Origin: Girardinichthys multiradiatus
Lineage: Eukaryota; Chordata; Actinopteri; Cyprinodontiformes; Goodeidae
Direction of reading: 5' to 3'
Assembly (NCBI RefSeq): GCF_021462225.1
Contig: NC_061804.1
Location: 3,449,001 to 3,513,000, forward strand
DNA: 64,000 nucleotides
How positions within the stretch are numbered: position 1 is the stretch's first letter; every line of letters begins with the position of its first letter. Shown here one piece after another: positions 35,430 through 46,239 of this stretch. Made by a program: the position numbers and the translations under genes. The notes beneath the pieces were generated by a model, which saw only the letters and a program-made list of their open reading frames with translations, had not been told where the DNA came from and ran no database searches.

Positions 35430-36447
35430 ACAAGAAGAAACCTCCAGCAGAATCAGGCTCAGTGTGAGCAGCCATCTGCCATGACTTGGGGTTTAAAAAG
35501 ACATCATACAGATAAAAAACATAGAAGCACTGATCTAGAGGTACTTTCTATGGAAAAAAAAAACAAACTAAAAGGTTTATGATAGTAGGAGCTCCTTTTA
35601 TGGCTTCACCTAGAGAAACACAGGTAAGCAGAATGCTCTGAGACAGTTTTTAAGTTGATAAGATAAGACAAGACTTTAATCCTATTGGATGAAAGAGACC
35701 ACATACAGTTATTCACAGTAAAAGCTCAGCCAAGAACTATGTTTACGAGAGAGACAGGGTTAAACACTTTATCACAGCTTTTGAAAAAAAGGAAAGTTTT
35801 AAGCCCAGCCTTAAAAGTAGACAGGGTGTCAGACTCCTGAACATATGGACCAATCAGATCTCTGATGTATGATGGAGCTAGATCATTAAGGGCTTTATAT
35901 GTGAGGAGGAGAATTTTAAATTATATTCTGGATTTAACAGGGAGCCAATGAAGGGAAGCTAAAATAGGAGAAATATGATCTCTCTTTTTAATTTTCATCA
36001 GAACTCTTGCTGCAGCATTTTGAATCAGCTGAAGGCTTTTAACTGCATTTTGTGGACATCCTGATAGTAAAGAATTACAATAGTCCAGCCTTGAAGTAAC
36101 AAATGCATGGACTAGTTTTTCAGCGTCACTCCTGGACAGGATATTTCTACTTTTGGCAATGTTCCGGAGATGAAAGAAGGAAATCCTAGAAACCTGTTTA
36201 ATATGGGATTTAAATGACATGTCCTGATCAAAAATAACACCAAGGTTTTTTACTTTATTTAATTTACAATTTAATACTATCCAGATTAAGTGATTGACTA
36301 AGCAGTTTCTTTTTCAAAGACTCTGGTCTAAAGATGACAACTTCTGTCTTGTCTGAATTTAAAAGGAGAAAATGTAAAGTTACCCAGGTCTTCAAGACTT
36401 GCCTGTAGTATGCCTAACTGATTGGATTCATCAGGATATGGATACAT
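35430..36447 (-). mobile_element. 5'-truncated CR1/L2-type LINE
   Basis: The minus-strand frame 36220-35921 reads SFKSHIKQVSRISFFHLRNI, LDYCNSLLSGCPQNAVKSLQ, VLMKIKKRDHISP and LHWLPVKSRI. Over this part it differs from the 51.2-56.1 kb copy at only about three of 98 residues. 36330-36370 matches the SDKTEVVVFGP region on the minus strand. 35430-35490 matches the 3'-UTR block of that copy (CTGGAGGTTTCTTC complement), though the part between differs. It is antisense to the larger copy. Confidence 0.85.
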
Positions 36448-38859
36448 TTAGATGATTTATCAGCTGTACTTTGTCATCCACCTGCACCTCCTGCAGAGAC
36501 TTTTGTCATGGGAAGGTACGAGAACTGGACCGAGACAGAAAGAAAAAAGCAACGTTTACCAAAGAAAAGGTCTCCAAGAAGCTTCAAAAAGCCAATACTA
36601 CTTTAAATGCTTGCAGGAGAGTTGGGCTGTTTAGAAGGAAAACTGAAAGAAGTAAATGCTAAATGTTCTAAGATTATAACTTTCACACATGTCTAATGGA
36701 AACTAAAAGGGTGTGCTTTTAGATAAATCTGTAGAGCTCTGAAACAGCATGTGCTGTCTATTTTATGGAGATGATGAAACCACAGCTTACAATACAGACA
36801 TCCCTGCAGTGGGAACAAATGATAAAAACCTTAAAACTAAAATGTCTCTGATAACCTGTTGACAGATTTTAGATGAAAACCACTGACAAAAAAGGGCAGT
36901 ATTTAAAGTTATGTTATATTTCACATGTACCAGTTTGAAATTGTGTTTTAGACTTGTATTATCACAGTGATATCTGTGTTATCTTAAAGCTTGAGGAATC
37001 TGTATCAGAGGAAACCTCATCGATGAGTCTAATCTTGATCCTCTTCTACCCCACATTAATAATGTCTGCAGCTCAATGATGATGATTACAATAATAATCA
37101 CATTTCCAACTGCTTCCTTTGCCGATAAGAACTTTGTAATAAGTCAATGTTAACTCACAGCTCTAATTACTTCCTGCACTCTTTGATTGGTTTTTGTTAA
37201 TATCCTGACAGTCAATTAGCTTGCCATGTATGTGTCACACAACTTGTGTCCACGTCTGGTCATTTTTAAACCCCTGTAATCCTCTTTCAGAGGTCAAACA
37301 GGCTGCCATGGCAACACAAACAAAGAAAGCTTAATTCTTTTGCCATGCATCAGTCTGACAGCCGTCTTGTCAGCTTTTAACTTTTAATTCTCTGTAATTC
37401 CTTCATAAAGTCCATCTGCTTCTTGTCTTCATGTTTTGACGTGTGTGATTGCCTAATCCCTGCAGACAAACACAGAGATTCATCATGATGTCAGCTCTGT
37501 TCGATATGCGATTATGTGTAAGAGTTACATGTGCAAAGATGAGCTTCTGTTCAACGTCAGCCATATTCAACCAGGGAGGAGAAATCAGTGCTATTTCTGG
37601 TTTCTTTCAATGGCGCGCCCAAATATTTTTCACGGGGACCTGGCGCTTGTGGTCATTAAACATCTTGTGGTGGCAACCCAAAATCAAAACCAATGACTGA
37701 CTATGAAAAATGCTGTAATATTAATTTGAACTGCAAAAAAACCTATCACAGACCATCTCTTTTGTTTTTACAAATTTAATTTACATTTAAAGTTCTCCAA
37801 AACACTTTCCAACATTTAAGGTTTTAAAGCCTACATGTAGAAGCCCTTAACATCAAAATATCACAGAAGAGAGTCTCTAAAAAGTGTAGATATTTATTTC
37901 TCCTTTTTAGAGCATCCAAGATAATGCTTGCATCTCCAGGACACTTTCCAGCTCCATGAAAACTACAAAATAAACATAAATTGATGCTCATACAGTGTTT
38001 GATAAACAAGGAACTAAACATAACTGAATACATTAACTGTAATGGTGATTTCTAAGATTAATAACAAGTTTAAGCCAACGATGTTTTACAGTTTCTTTAA
38101 TTAGCAGATTCAGGTATAAAATTACAGATGTTTGTTAGTTTTACAAAACAGAATACACAAATAAAATATTTGTATATAATTCATTGTAATCACAACTTCC
38201 CATATGAGTAGATTGCATTAAATATTACAACTCCAAGCTGTATTTGTAGCCTAACTAATAGGCCCAAAGGCTTTTATATGTAGCCTGAACTATATTTGGT
38301 AACAAATGAAATATACCGTTTTATCATTACTTCAGTCCTGTGTTTTAATCACTTATAATGTGGAGATCAAGTTTAAACAAGGCAACTTAATATAATAGAA
38401 ATCACCAATGGTAAAAACTTATCTTCGTTAGCCATATATTTATTAAGTAAAAGGAGCTAACAGAAAATATCCAGAACAACAAACCTAATTAACAAATTAT
38501 TTTTATAGAACAGTTTACACAACTCACCAGTCTTATGGATGCACACTCTCAAAGATACTACATAAACTTTATCCAAACTCAGCTTCTGATGATTCTGACT
38601 GTTTACATATACTTTCTTTTAAACATTTAGGATAGATCTATGGGCTATACAAAACATGCTAATTACATTTTTCGCACAAATAATGAGATTTCACCTCCTC
38701 AGTTCCCCCTTTTCTGAGCTCCTTTCAGAATGAGCAGTTTCAGGGCTCTGTCATTGTTATGCAAATTAGCTATATCTGGCCACGCCCCCGACCAGCACAT
38801 CGTACACGTGAAATGGAAACTGAAACTTAGAAGACAAGATTTGCCAAGAACACTAGAGA
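36448..38859. other. Intergenic DNA with a candidate conserved block
   Basis: No gene is recognised. Overlapping ORFs at 36452-36662, 37449-37700 and 37824-38033 lack domains. The candidate conserved block is listed separately. Confidence 0.4.
36960..37470. promoter_or_regulatory. Candidate conserved non-coding element
   Basis: About 500 bp without repeat character. It is dense in developmental factor cores: GATTACAATAATAATCACATTT, CTCTAATTACTT, CTTTGATTGG, GTCAATTAGC and AGGTCAAACAGG. This texture is typical of vertebrate enhancers near neuronal genes such as gria1. The call is by appearance only; no alignment was possible. Confidence 0.3.
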
Positions 38860-39084
38860 TTGAATTTTCTTCAGTTTAAATTCTGACGTGTACTGATGTG
38901 AGTTCTCAACGCAGTCCATGGTGAAGTGATTCGCACAAACTGTCTTTGGCAATGTGACTGGAACATTGTCCTCCAAAATAAAATGAAGCCACGAATCTCT
39001 GTTATCCGACAGCAGGAGAATGTGCATGGACACAGGTGGGTCTTTGCAGCCAACAATAGAACATCTGCCTTTAAGGGTAGCCAT
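38860..39084 (-). pseudogene. Isolated THAP-like zinc-finger ORF
   Basis: The minus-strand frame starting at 39084 (MATLKGRC) has the C2CH pattern: CSIVGC (C-x4-C), 36 residues, then CANH (C-x2-H). The conserved Trp and Phe (SWLHFI) and TVCANHFTMDCVEN lie where THAP domains have them. THAP domains bind DNA and occur in host proteins and in P-type transposases. The frame ends at 38827 with no further domain and no good splice donor. It may be a stray exon of an unannotated gene, a retro-copy or a transposon remnant. An upstream in-frame Met at 39123 extends it by 13 residues, less like the family. Confidence 0.55.
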
Positions 39085-39123
39085 TGTGAAGCGGGTGTGA
39101 TACATGTGATACTCTACTGACAA

Positions 39124-40439
39124 TCAAGTGGGTGGAGCTCCGCTTGAGTTGCTGGTCAGGGGTAGGACTCAGGTAACAGTGCTAGGTGCCAATGTACTTG
39201 TGACATCACAATTACACAGTTTTTTAAACCGCGCGTTTTCTAGAAAAAATAAAACACTCATTTGTAGCCAAAATACGGCTGAATGGTTTTCTTTTGCGTT
39301 TGGACTGTTTGTAGAAGCATTGGAGACCCAATATGGAAGCATAAAAACGATCAAAAAGTGGATTTCGGATTAAAAACCATTGTTTTACATCTGTCCTTAA
39401 CATTACTTACAAACTGTCCGTGCCCCTAGTGGCAAGTTCAAAAACTGCATCACAGTTCTGTCTTAAACTTTCCTCTGAATATGAAAGCTTACCCAGAACA
39501 ACAAGGCCAGCAACGCTTGACAATTTCAGAAGCAGCTGGGCCTATTTAAGTGCATAAAGAGAGCATAAATGGGCTTTAAAATGTCTGCTGACATCCATGA
39601 AGTACATCAATAAACTCTTACTAACCTTGCTCTCCAAATATTTCTTCCGGCCTGTTTACCCATGATGATTATCTGCTACTGCAACTTGTTTTTTTACAGC
39701 ATCTGAACCAAATATAAGACTGATTATAACTGATATTTCAGTATATTCCCTTCCATCCACTACAGGTGGACCCTTAGCTTGAAGTGACTTTTTAGGACTA
39801 AACCAGCTCTTGTTTTTGAAAATGAACTGTAGATGTTTGATTGGTGTGTCAGATGGTGTCCTATAAAAAGCATTTTGACAGCTACATTAGTGAGATTAAA
39901 CTGTCCCAAGTAAAATACAGAGTTATGTATTATGGCAAAATTGAGACTCAACTGCTTCTCTTCATACTTATGTATTAAACAGGCATTGCTTGGCTCACTG
40001 GTGTAAAGTATTCTGGTAACCGAGAAATGCTGATCACTTTGCCAAATTAGAAAATCAGTGTTGGTCCTTACTAGAGAAGAAGTTACAACAACCATCTGAA
40101 TGCAGCCATAATTTTTGTGTTTTTGAAATGAACTTTCGTCACAAGCAGTCATTTTCCATTGTGGTGAATTACAGGAAGAATGGGCTTGACACAGCGAGGC
40201 TTTAAAACCTTGGATAAGGATTGTTAGCTTTCCAAGCTACTGCTTTTAAACGGTTCTCCTTTCCCCTACTCACTGGATAAATCTACAAACAAGTCCTCAT
40301 TGTATGAGCTAATTTGAGCTTGGGAGCTTGTAATCTCTCAGATCTGGAAATGAATGGAACATAATCTTCTTTTCCTTTCGGCTTTTCCCTTTTAAGGGTA
40401 TCCAAAGCGAATCATCTGTCACTAATTAACCCTAACTTT
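39124..40439. other. Intergenic, unassigned
   Basis: No recognised gene. The minus-strand ORF 40152-39760 is 130 codons long but has no domain, no family resemblance and no promoter or splice context. Confidence 0.4.
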
Positions 40440-41065
40440 TGCATCTTCTTCTCTCACACCCACTGCCTTTATGCCTTCTTTTACTTTATTGATAAATCTC
40501 CTCTTTGGTCTTCCTCTAGGCCTCCTGCTTGACAGTTCCAGCCTCAGCATCCATCTACTGATGTACTCATTATACCTCCTCTTTACATGTCCAAACAATC
40601 TCAGTTTGGCCTCTCTGAGTTTATCTCCAACACATCAAACATGAACTGTCCCTCTGGCGATCATTCCATCAAACTTGCTCCAGAATTTCTCCTTTACTAA
40701 CGCCAATCCTACCTGTGAAAAATAACTGTAACCAACACTGAACAAGTTCTAGCTTCAGACTCGTCACCTCGTATAACACTGTTTTCGCCTCGAGAACATT
40801 CCTGACAAACTCCTCCTTCAAGATAACTCCTACACCATTTGTCTTCCCATCCAAGCTATGGTAGAACACCTTGAAACCAGGTTCTCATCTTCTTGTTTGT
40901 TACCTTTTCACCTGGTCTCCTCAAAACACAATATGTCTACCTTCCTCCTCTGGATAATGTCAACCAACTTTCTTGCTTTTCTTGTCATAGTCCCAACATT
41001 CAAAGTCCCTACTCTCGGTCCTAGACTCCTGCCTTTCCTCTTCTCTCTCTGCCTACGGTAGTGGT
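40440..41065 (-). mobile_element. RTE-type LINE fragment, internally deleted
   Basis: On the minus strand, 41065-40908 encodes the start of an apurinic-type endonuclease (RVGTLNVGTMTRKARKLVDI, RRKVDILCFEETR). 40869-40750 continues with DGKTNGVGVILKEEFVRNVL. 40640-40440 gives the far C-terminal part (KLREAKLRLFGHVKRR, RPRGRPKRR, KVKEGIKAVGVREEDA). The reverse transcriptase core between them is deleted. Confidence 0.8.
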
Positions 41066-41910
41066 TCTCAGACTTTTTCTGTTGCACTCCTCCTTGAAGA
41101 AGGTATTTGGATGCACAGGGCATCTTTTAATGCACCAACTAAAGCAACTCTTTTACGTTTGCTGAATTTTAAAGCAATTGCCACTGGCGTGTCTATATGA
41201 ATAGCTCAGATCACAATTACACGTAGACTGAACACTTAGTTTTTCTCATCTAAACAAATAAGAGAAACCCTAAATGAAAAATCTGAAGACAAACAATCTA
41301 CAAGAATGCAACACTATTTATGCATGAGAAAGGGAGTTTGTCTTCCTCAGAGTTATAGTGACAACAGTAATCTGCTTTAACAAGAGAGGCTGAAGCCCCT
41401 CTAACATTCACCTGCCGATAAAATCAATTTCCGCTGTCCACCTGGATGGGCTTGTTAGGAGTCTTTCTTTTATATGTTTATGCCCCTTCAATTTCCACAT
41501 TCCTCATAACTTCATGGCAACCTTGTTTTTGTGTTTTTTGCACTTTTGCAACAGCTAAGAGCCATTCCAACTCCACATAGGCTTTTGGTCTGAACACCAT
41601 TGCCAGCAGCACAATCATATAGGCTTAAATAGAGGATAACTGGGCTTCTTTTGTTTTTTGAAGATGCTTCATGTGTTAAAAATGCTTCTTCATATCTGAT
41701 CATATGAGATGGGAGTTACCTGCCTATAAGTCTCTGTTAAGGCAGTCAAGTTAATGTAAATTAGGTAAACAAATTAGCTAAACCTCTAGAACTGAGCTAT
41801 GTCTGTAAGCTGAGTGTGTTTCCAGTTGCTTACCTGAAAATGACTCCAGTTGTTGGGGAAACTTTTAATAATCTTCATCTTTTTTGTAAGCTTGTTGGTG
41901 TCTGGCTGAA
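41066..41910. other. Intergenic, unassigned
   Basis: No gene or repeat family recognised. The right end runs into the minus-strand frame that contains the 27-bp repeats. Confidence 0.4.
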
Positions 41911-42101
41911 GTGTGTCAGGGTGTGTGTCCGGCTGTAGTGTGTCAGGGTGTGTGTCTGGCAGTGCGTCAGGCTGGTGTGTGTCTGGCAGTGCGTCAGGCT
42001 GGTGTGAGTCTGGCAGTGCGTCAGGCTGGTGTGTGTCTGGCGGTGCGTCAGGCTGGTGTGTGTCTGGCGGTGCGTCAGGCTGGTGTGTGTCTGGCAGTGC
42101 G
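41911..42101 (-). repeat. 27-bp minisatellite, about seven units
   Basis: The unit GTCAGGCTGGTGTGTGTCTG(GCAGTGC) recurs at 41966, 41993, 42020, 42047 and 42074, with two diverged units before. On the minus strand (frame 42151-41786) it encodes the nine-residue repeat DTHQPDALP, with D/S and A/P changes, followed by a Lys-rich non-repeat tail. The period is a multiple of three and the frame is open across all units. Confidence 0.9.
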
Positions 42102-42211
42102 TTAGGGTGTCTGAAGTCAGGCTCTGAGTCAGATATGAGTTCCGTGAGCAACCCCAGAGAAAACTGAGAAGGTGCTCAGGACCTGGGAATGGGTTAGGGT
42201 TAGGTTAACCC

Positions 42212-42316
42212 GGAATCATGCGAGGGAATGGAGGCAGCCTGCCCTGGGGCTCCTCCGGAATTAGGCAAGGAAGTGGAGGCTGCCCGCCCTCGGGCTCCTC
42301 CGGAATCAGGCGTGCC
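42212..42316 (-). repeat. 45-bp tandem repeat, two and a part units
   Basis: Units begin GGAATC/GGAATT at 42212, 42257 and 42302. On the minus strand they fall in frame 42502-42200 as a 15-residue repeat (PDSGGARGRAASTSL, then PNSGGAPGQAASIPS). Confidence 0.85.
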
Positions 42317-42500
42317 GACCCGGCGGCGGCCGGCTGTGGCCCTGTAGACCCGGCGGCGGCCCTGTAGACCCAGCGGCGGCCGGCTGTGGCCCTGTAGACC
42401 CAGCGGCGGCCGGCTGTGGCACTGTAGACCCGGCGGCGGCCGGCTGAGGCCCTGTATACCCGGCGGCGGCTGGCTGAGGCTCTGGCGATCCGGCGGCGGC
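42317..42500 (-). repeat. 30-bp GC-rich minisatellite
   Basis: Units beginning GACCCGGCGGCGGCCGGCTG start at 42317, 42347, 42367, 42397, 42427, 42457 and 42487. All are 30 bp apart except one short 20-bp unit at 42347-42366. On the minus strand, frame 42632-42306 gives the ten-residue repeat PQPAAAGSTG; the 20-bp unit shifts the frame. Confidence 0.9.
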
Positions 42501-43440
42501 ACTCACGGCCTCAAGAAGGGTCGCGAAGTTACCTCCAGCTGAGAGTGGTGCTGGAGCTTCGAGCCACCCCTCCTTGAGAAACTCCGCCTGCAGTATGGAG
42601 TGCACAAGAACAAAGTCCTGAGGGAAGACCATCAGATGGGGTACACACTACATAACCTGTTCCCTCAAGCACTCCCTGCTAGCAATCTGCAGTCTGGCCA
42701 GGACCCACGCCGGGGTTGGAGATCGCACCAACGACCAGAGGCCAGCCGAGGGCGCTGGGCAACCGCCCTCAGAGTCCGGGGAAGACAGTCATGAGGAGGC
42801 TATGGCTCATGGACCCTCCCTGGATAAGCTGGAGGTGCCCACCCGTACCCTCTCAGTGACGACTGCCCTCCGATGCCGTCCAGGGCTGGAGGAAAATCCA
42901 GCCGGAAATTCTGCAGCGGCTGGTGGCGAAGCTGCTGTGGGCGTGACGAGCTCGGACGACACCGCTGCTGACGTGGACGGCTCCGCTGTGCGCTCCTCCG
43001 GAGCGATGCCAGACAGCGGGGGCAAACGGGCTCCAGAACCCGGTGTTGCGGCGTCGTGAGGACCCCCAGTAGAGCAAGGAGCTGAGGCGTCCCCTCGACC
43101 CGCCACGGAGTCTGGGACTGGGGTTCTACGCCTCCGACGCTGCCTGTGGCTGGCGGAGGAGGCAGGTGCTGACCCGCAGCGTAACGGACCGGTCCCGGGT
43201 AGAGGCACCGCCAGTCTGGTGCCCCAGAATGGCGACAGCTGCTCCGAGGCTTGTCCCTCCTGACATCTCTGCGGCTCGCCGAAAATATTTCCACAGAGTG
43301 ATCTGCTCTTCTCCATCTGCCTGGTCCTTGTGGCGGTGTCGTACTGTCATAGTTAGCTATTCTGTTGCTAGCTAAAGTAAACAAAAACACAAAAGCCCAA
43401 AACAAAGTCCAAAATGTCACATCCTGACAGCTTTAAAGTG
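42501..43440 (-). other. GC-rich minus-strand region with decayed ORFs
   Basis: Much richer in GC than its surroundings. Minus-strand frames 43420-42800 (206 codons), 43316-42807 (169) and 43350-43126 overlap. They contain a basic start (MTVRHRHKDQADGEEQIT), then Pro/Ala/Ser-rich sequence. The start fits the gag-like or ORF1-like part of an unidentified mobile element, but no enzyme domain is present. Together with the repeats at 41911-42500 it may be one minus-strand element of about 1.6 kb. Confidence 0.4.
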
Positions 43441-43677
43441 TTATATAAGCGAAACTAGCAATACTAAAACATCAGTTTCTTCGTGTTTGTATTCTAGAGA
43501 ATGTAAACCCTTTTCTTGACTGAGATTTGGCGGCCAGTATTTAAAATTCTTGATTTTTGCAATTTCCAAATGTCCTGTCACCCATCAGGGCCAGTCAAGC
43601 TGAACATTGGTCAATTTAAATCACCAGCTAATCCTTCTGTGCATCTCTAGCTCTTATAACACTCCACATTGATATTA

Positions 43678-45245
43678 CAGGTCCTTCTCAAAATATTAGC
43701 ATATTGTGATAAAGTTCATTATTTTCCATAATGTCATGATGAAAATTTAACATTCATATATTTTAGATTCATTGCACACTAACTGAAATATTTCAGGTCT
43801 TTTATTGTCTTAATACGGATGATTTTGGCATACAGCTCATGAAAACCCAAAATTCCTATCTCACAAAATTAGCATATAATTAAAAGGATCTCTAAACGAG
43901 CTATGAACCTAATCATCTGAATCAACGAGTTAACTCTAAACACCTGCAAAAGATTCCTGAGGCCTTTAAAACTCCCAGCCTGGTTCATCACTCAAAACCC
44001 CAATCATGGGTAAGACTGCCGACCTGACTGCTGTCCAGAAGGCCACTATTGACACCCTCAAGCAAGAGGGTAAGACACAGAAAGACATTTCTGAACGAAT
44101 AGGCTGTTCCCAGAGTGCTGTATCAAGGCATCTCAGTGGGAAGTCTGTGGGAAGGAAAAAGTGTGGCAGAAAACGCTGCACAACGAGAAGAGGTGACCGG
44201 ACCCTGAGGAAGATTGTGGAGAAGGGCCGATTCCAGACCTTGGGGGACCTGCGGAAGCAGAGGACTGAGTCTGGAGTAGAAACATCCAGAGCCACCGTGC
44301 ACAGGCGTGTGCAGGAAATGGGCTACAGGTGCCGCATTCCCCAGACCTGGGCTACAGAGAAGCAGCACTGGACTGTTGCTCAGTGGTCCAAAGTACTTTT
44401 TTCGGATGAAAGCAAATTCTGCATGTCATTCGGAAATCAAGGTGCCAGAGTCTGGAGGAAGACTGGGGAGAATGAAATGCCAAAATGCCAGAAGTTCAGT
44501 GTCAAGTACCCACAGTCAGTGATGGTCTGGGGTGCCGTGTCAGCTGCTGGTGTTGGTCCACTGTGTTTTATCAAGGGCAGGGTCAATGCAGCTAGCTATC
44601 AGGAGATTTTGGAGCACTTCATGCTTCCATCTGCTGAAAAGCTTTATGGAGATGAAGATTTCATTTTTCAGCACGACCTGGCACCTGCTCACAGTGCCGA
44701 AACCACTGGTAAATGGTTTACTGACCATGGTATCACTGTGCTCAATTGGCCTGCCAACTCTCCTGACCTGAACCCCATAGAGAATCTGTGGGATATTGTG
44801 AAGAGAACGTTGAGAGACTCAAGACCCAACACTCTGGATGAGCTAAAGGCCGCTATTGAAGCATCCTGGGCCTCCATAAGACCTCAGCAGTGCCACAGGC
44901 TGATTGCCTCCATGCCACGCCGCATTGAAGCAGTCATTTGTGCTAAAGGATTCCCGACCAAGTATTGAGTGCATAACTGTACATGATTATTTGAAGGTTG
45001 ACGTTTTTTGTATTAAAAACACTTTTCTTTTATTGGTCGGATGAAATATGCTAATTTTGTGAGATAGGAATTTTGGGTTTTCATGAGCTGTATGCCAAAA
45101 TCATCCGCATTAAGACAATAAAAGACCTGAAATATTTCAGTTAGTGTGCAATGAATCTAAAATATATGAATGTTAAATTTTCATCATGACATTATGGAAA
45201 ATAATGAACTTTATCACAATATGCTAATTTTTTGAGAAGGACCTG
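43678..45245 (+). mobile_element. Tc1-like transposon, near-complete
   Basis: The ends are CAGGTCCTTCTCAAAATATT and its complement, in inverted repeats of roughly 200 bp (43678-43880 and 45045-45245) with few differences. TA lies on both sides (43676-43677 and 45246-45247). The transposase ORF is open. These features mark a recent insertion, 1568 bp long. It interrupts or abuts an older Tc1 relic that continues at 45250. Confidence 0.95.
44006..44968 (+). CDS. Tc1-like transposase (DD34E)
   Basis: The ORF of 320 residues is open from ATG to TGA. An N-terminal paired-like DNA-binding domain has two helix-turn-helix parts (KTQKDISERIGCSQSAVSRH at about residues 32-51) joined by a basic GRKKCGRKRC linker. 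Catalytic residues are Asp in LFSDESKF, Asp in FIFQHDLAPAH and Glu in SPDLNPIENLW. Exactly 34 residues lie between the last two, the DD34E pattern. It would cut and paste its own element at TA sites in the nucleus. The stretch CRIPQTWATEKQ seems to lack about 15-20 residues that related copies have between CRIP and TWA, which matches its length of 320 against the usual 340. This may impair activity although the frame is kept. Confidence 0.93.
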   Translation: MGKTADLTAVQKATIDTLKQEGKTQKDISERIGCSQSAVSRHLSGKSVGRKKCGRKRCTTRRGDRTLRKIVEKGRFQTLGDLRKQRTESGVETSRATVHRRVQEMGYRCRIPQTWATEKQHWTVAQWSKVLFSDESKFCMSFGNQGARVWRKTGENEMPKCQKFSVKYPQSVMVWGAVSAAGVGPLCFIKGRVNAASYQEILEHFMLPSAEKLYGDEDFIFQHDLAPAHSAETTGKWFTDHGITVLNWPANSPDLNPIENLWDIVKRTLRDSRPNTLDELKAAIEASWASIRPQQCHRLIASMPRRIEAVICAKGFPTKY

Positions 45246-45249
45246 TATA

Positions 45250-46015
45250 TCCACCTGCTAAAACATTTTCTGAAACAGGGAAAGATATAAGTGACTTTGA
45301 ATAAGGCGTAATTGCTGGTGCCAGATGGGGTGGTGTGAGTATTTCAGAAACACAACCATCTCTTGGATTTACATGGTCTAAAAAAGAGAAAACAAGTTAT
45401 GCTGAATACCATATCTGAACACACAACATGTCAAACCTTGAAGCTGATGCAATAGCAAACTAGAAAAACTTTGCCTGTTCTGAAGAGTCAATTTCTGCTG
45501 CATTTTCAGAGTATAGTATTTGGTGTAAACAACATGAAAGCATGGATCCATCCGGCTTTGTGTTAATAGTTCAGGTTGGAGGTGGTATATTGGCGTGTGG
45601 AATATTTTCTTGGCTCACTTTGGACCCATTAGTACCAAGTGAGCATCAGCCCACCTAGGTAATGTAGACCATGTTCATCCCTTCATGACCACAGGGTACC
45701 AATCTTTATTTGCTACTTCCTGCAAGATTAGCAACACGTCACAAAGGTCGAATCATCTCCAATTTGTTTTAGAAAATGATTGTGGGTTCAACAGCTGTAC
45801 TCCAGTGGGCCTCCACAGTTACCAGATCTCTATTCAAAAGAACACTTTTGAGATGTGGTGGAACAAGAGATTCACATCATGGATGTAAAGCTGACAAATC
45901 TGCATTAACTACATATATGATATCATGTAACCATGGACCAAACCCTTTGGGGAATGTTTCTATACCTTGAAGATGTGAGGCAGTACTTAAGGCTTACAAG
46001 GCCAAACCTTGCAGT
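45250..46015 (+). mobile_element. Older degenerate Tc1-like element
   Basis: A different Tc1 family from 43678. Recognisable pieces are GTGACTTTGAATAAGGCG, GAGTATTTCAGAAACAC, CAACATGAAAGCATGGATCCATCC, TGGACCCATTAGTACCAA, CCACAGTTACCAGATCTC and GATTCACATCATGGATGT. These follow the transposase from start to catalytic end. Deletions and stops are many. The left end lies before or beneath the younger element. Confidence 0.85.
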
Positions 46016-46239
46016 AAAGTGTATCCACTAAAGTCGATGGTGTGTTTATATAAACTGATGGAGGATTTGACGAAACAAAATAAGAAAAAGTTTGATTTAA
46101 TAATTTTTGGAATAAAATACGATGCAATAAAAATCTAAATTGCTTTTGTAAGACTTGTTTAAATTGTTTTTTAGTTTTCAACAGATAGACTTTGTTTAAG
46201 AGAACTTTTAATGTAATTGCCTTTTTTTGTTTCTGTTCC

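Noticed and set aside
39760..40152. 130-codon minus-strand ORF
   Set aside because: Its length is somewhat unusual in AT-rich DNA, but it has no domain, low similarity to any family I know, and no splice or promoter context.
41911..42101. CRISPR-like array
   Set aside because: The 27-bp units follow each other with no spacers, and the DNA is vertebrate. It is a minisatellite.
44123..44877. Minus-strand and +2 frame ORFs within the Tc1 element
   Set aside because: They are shadows of the open DD34E transposase frame.
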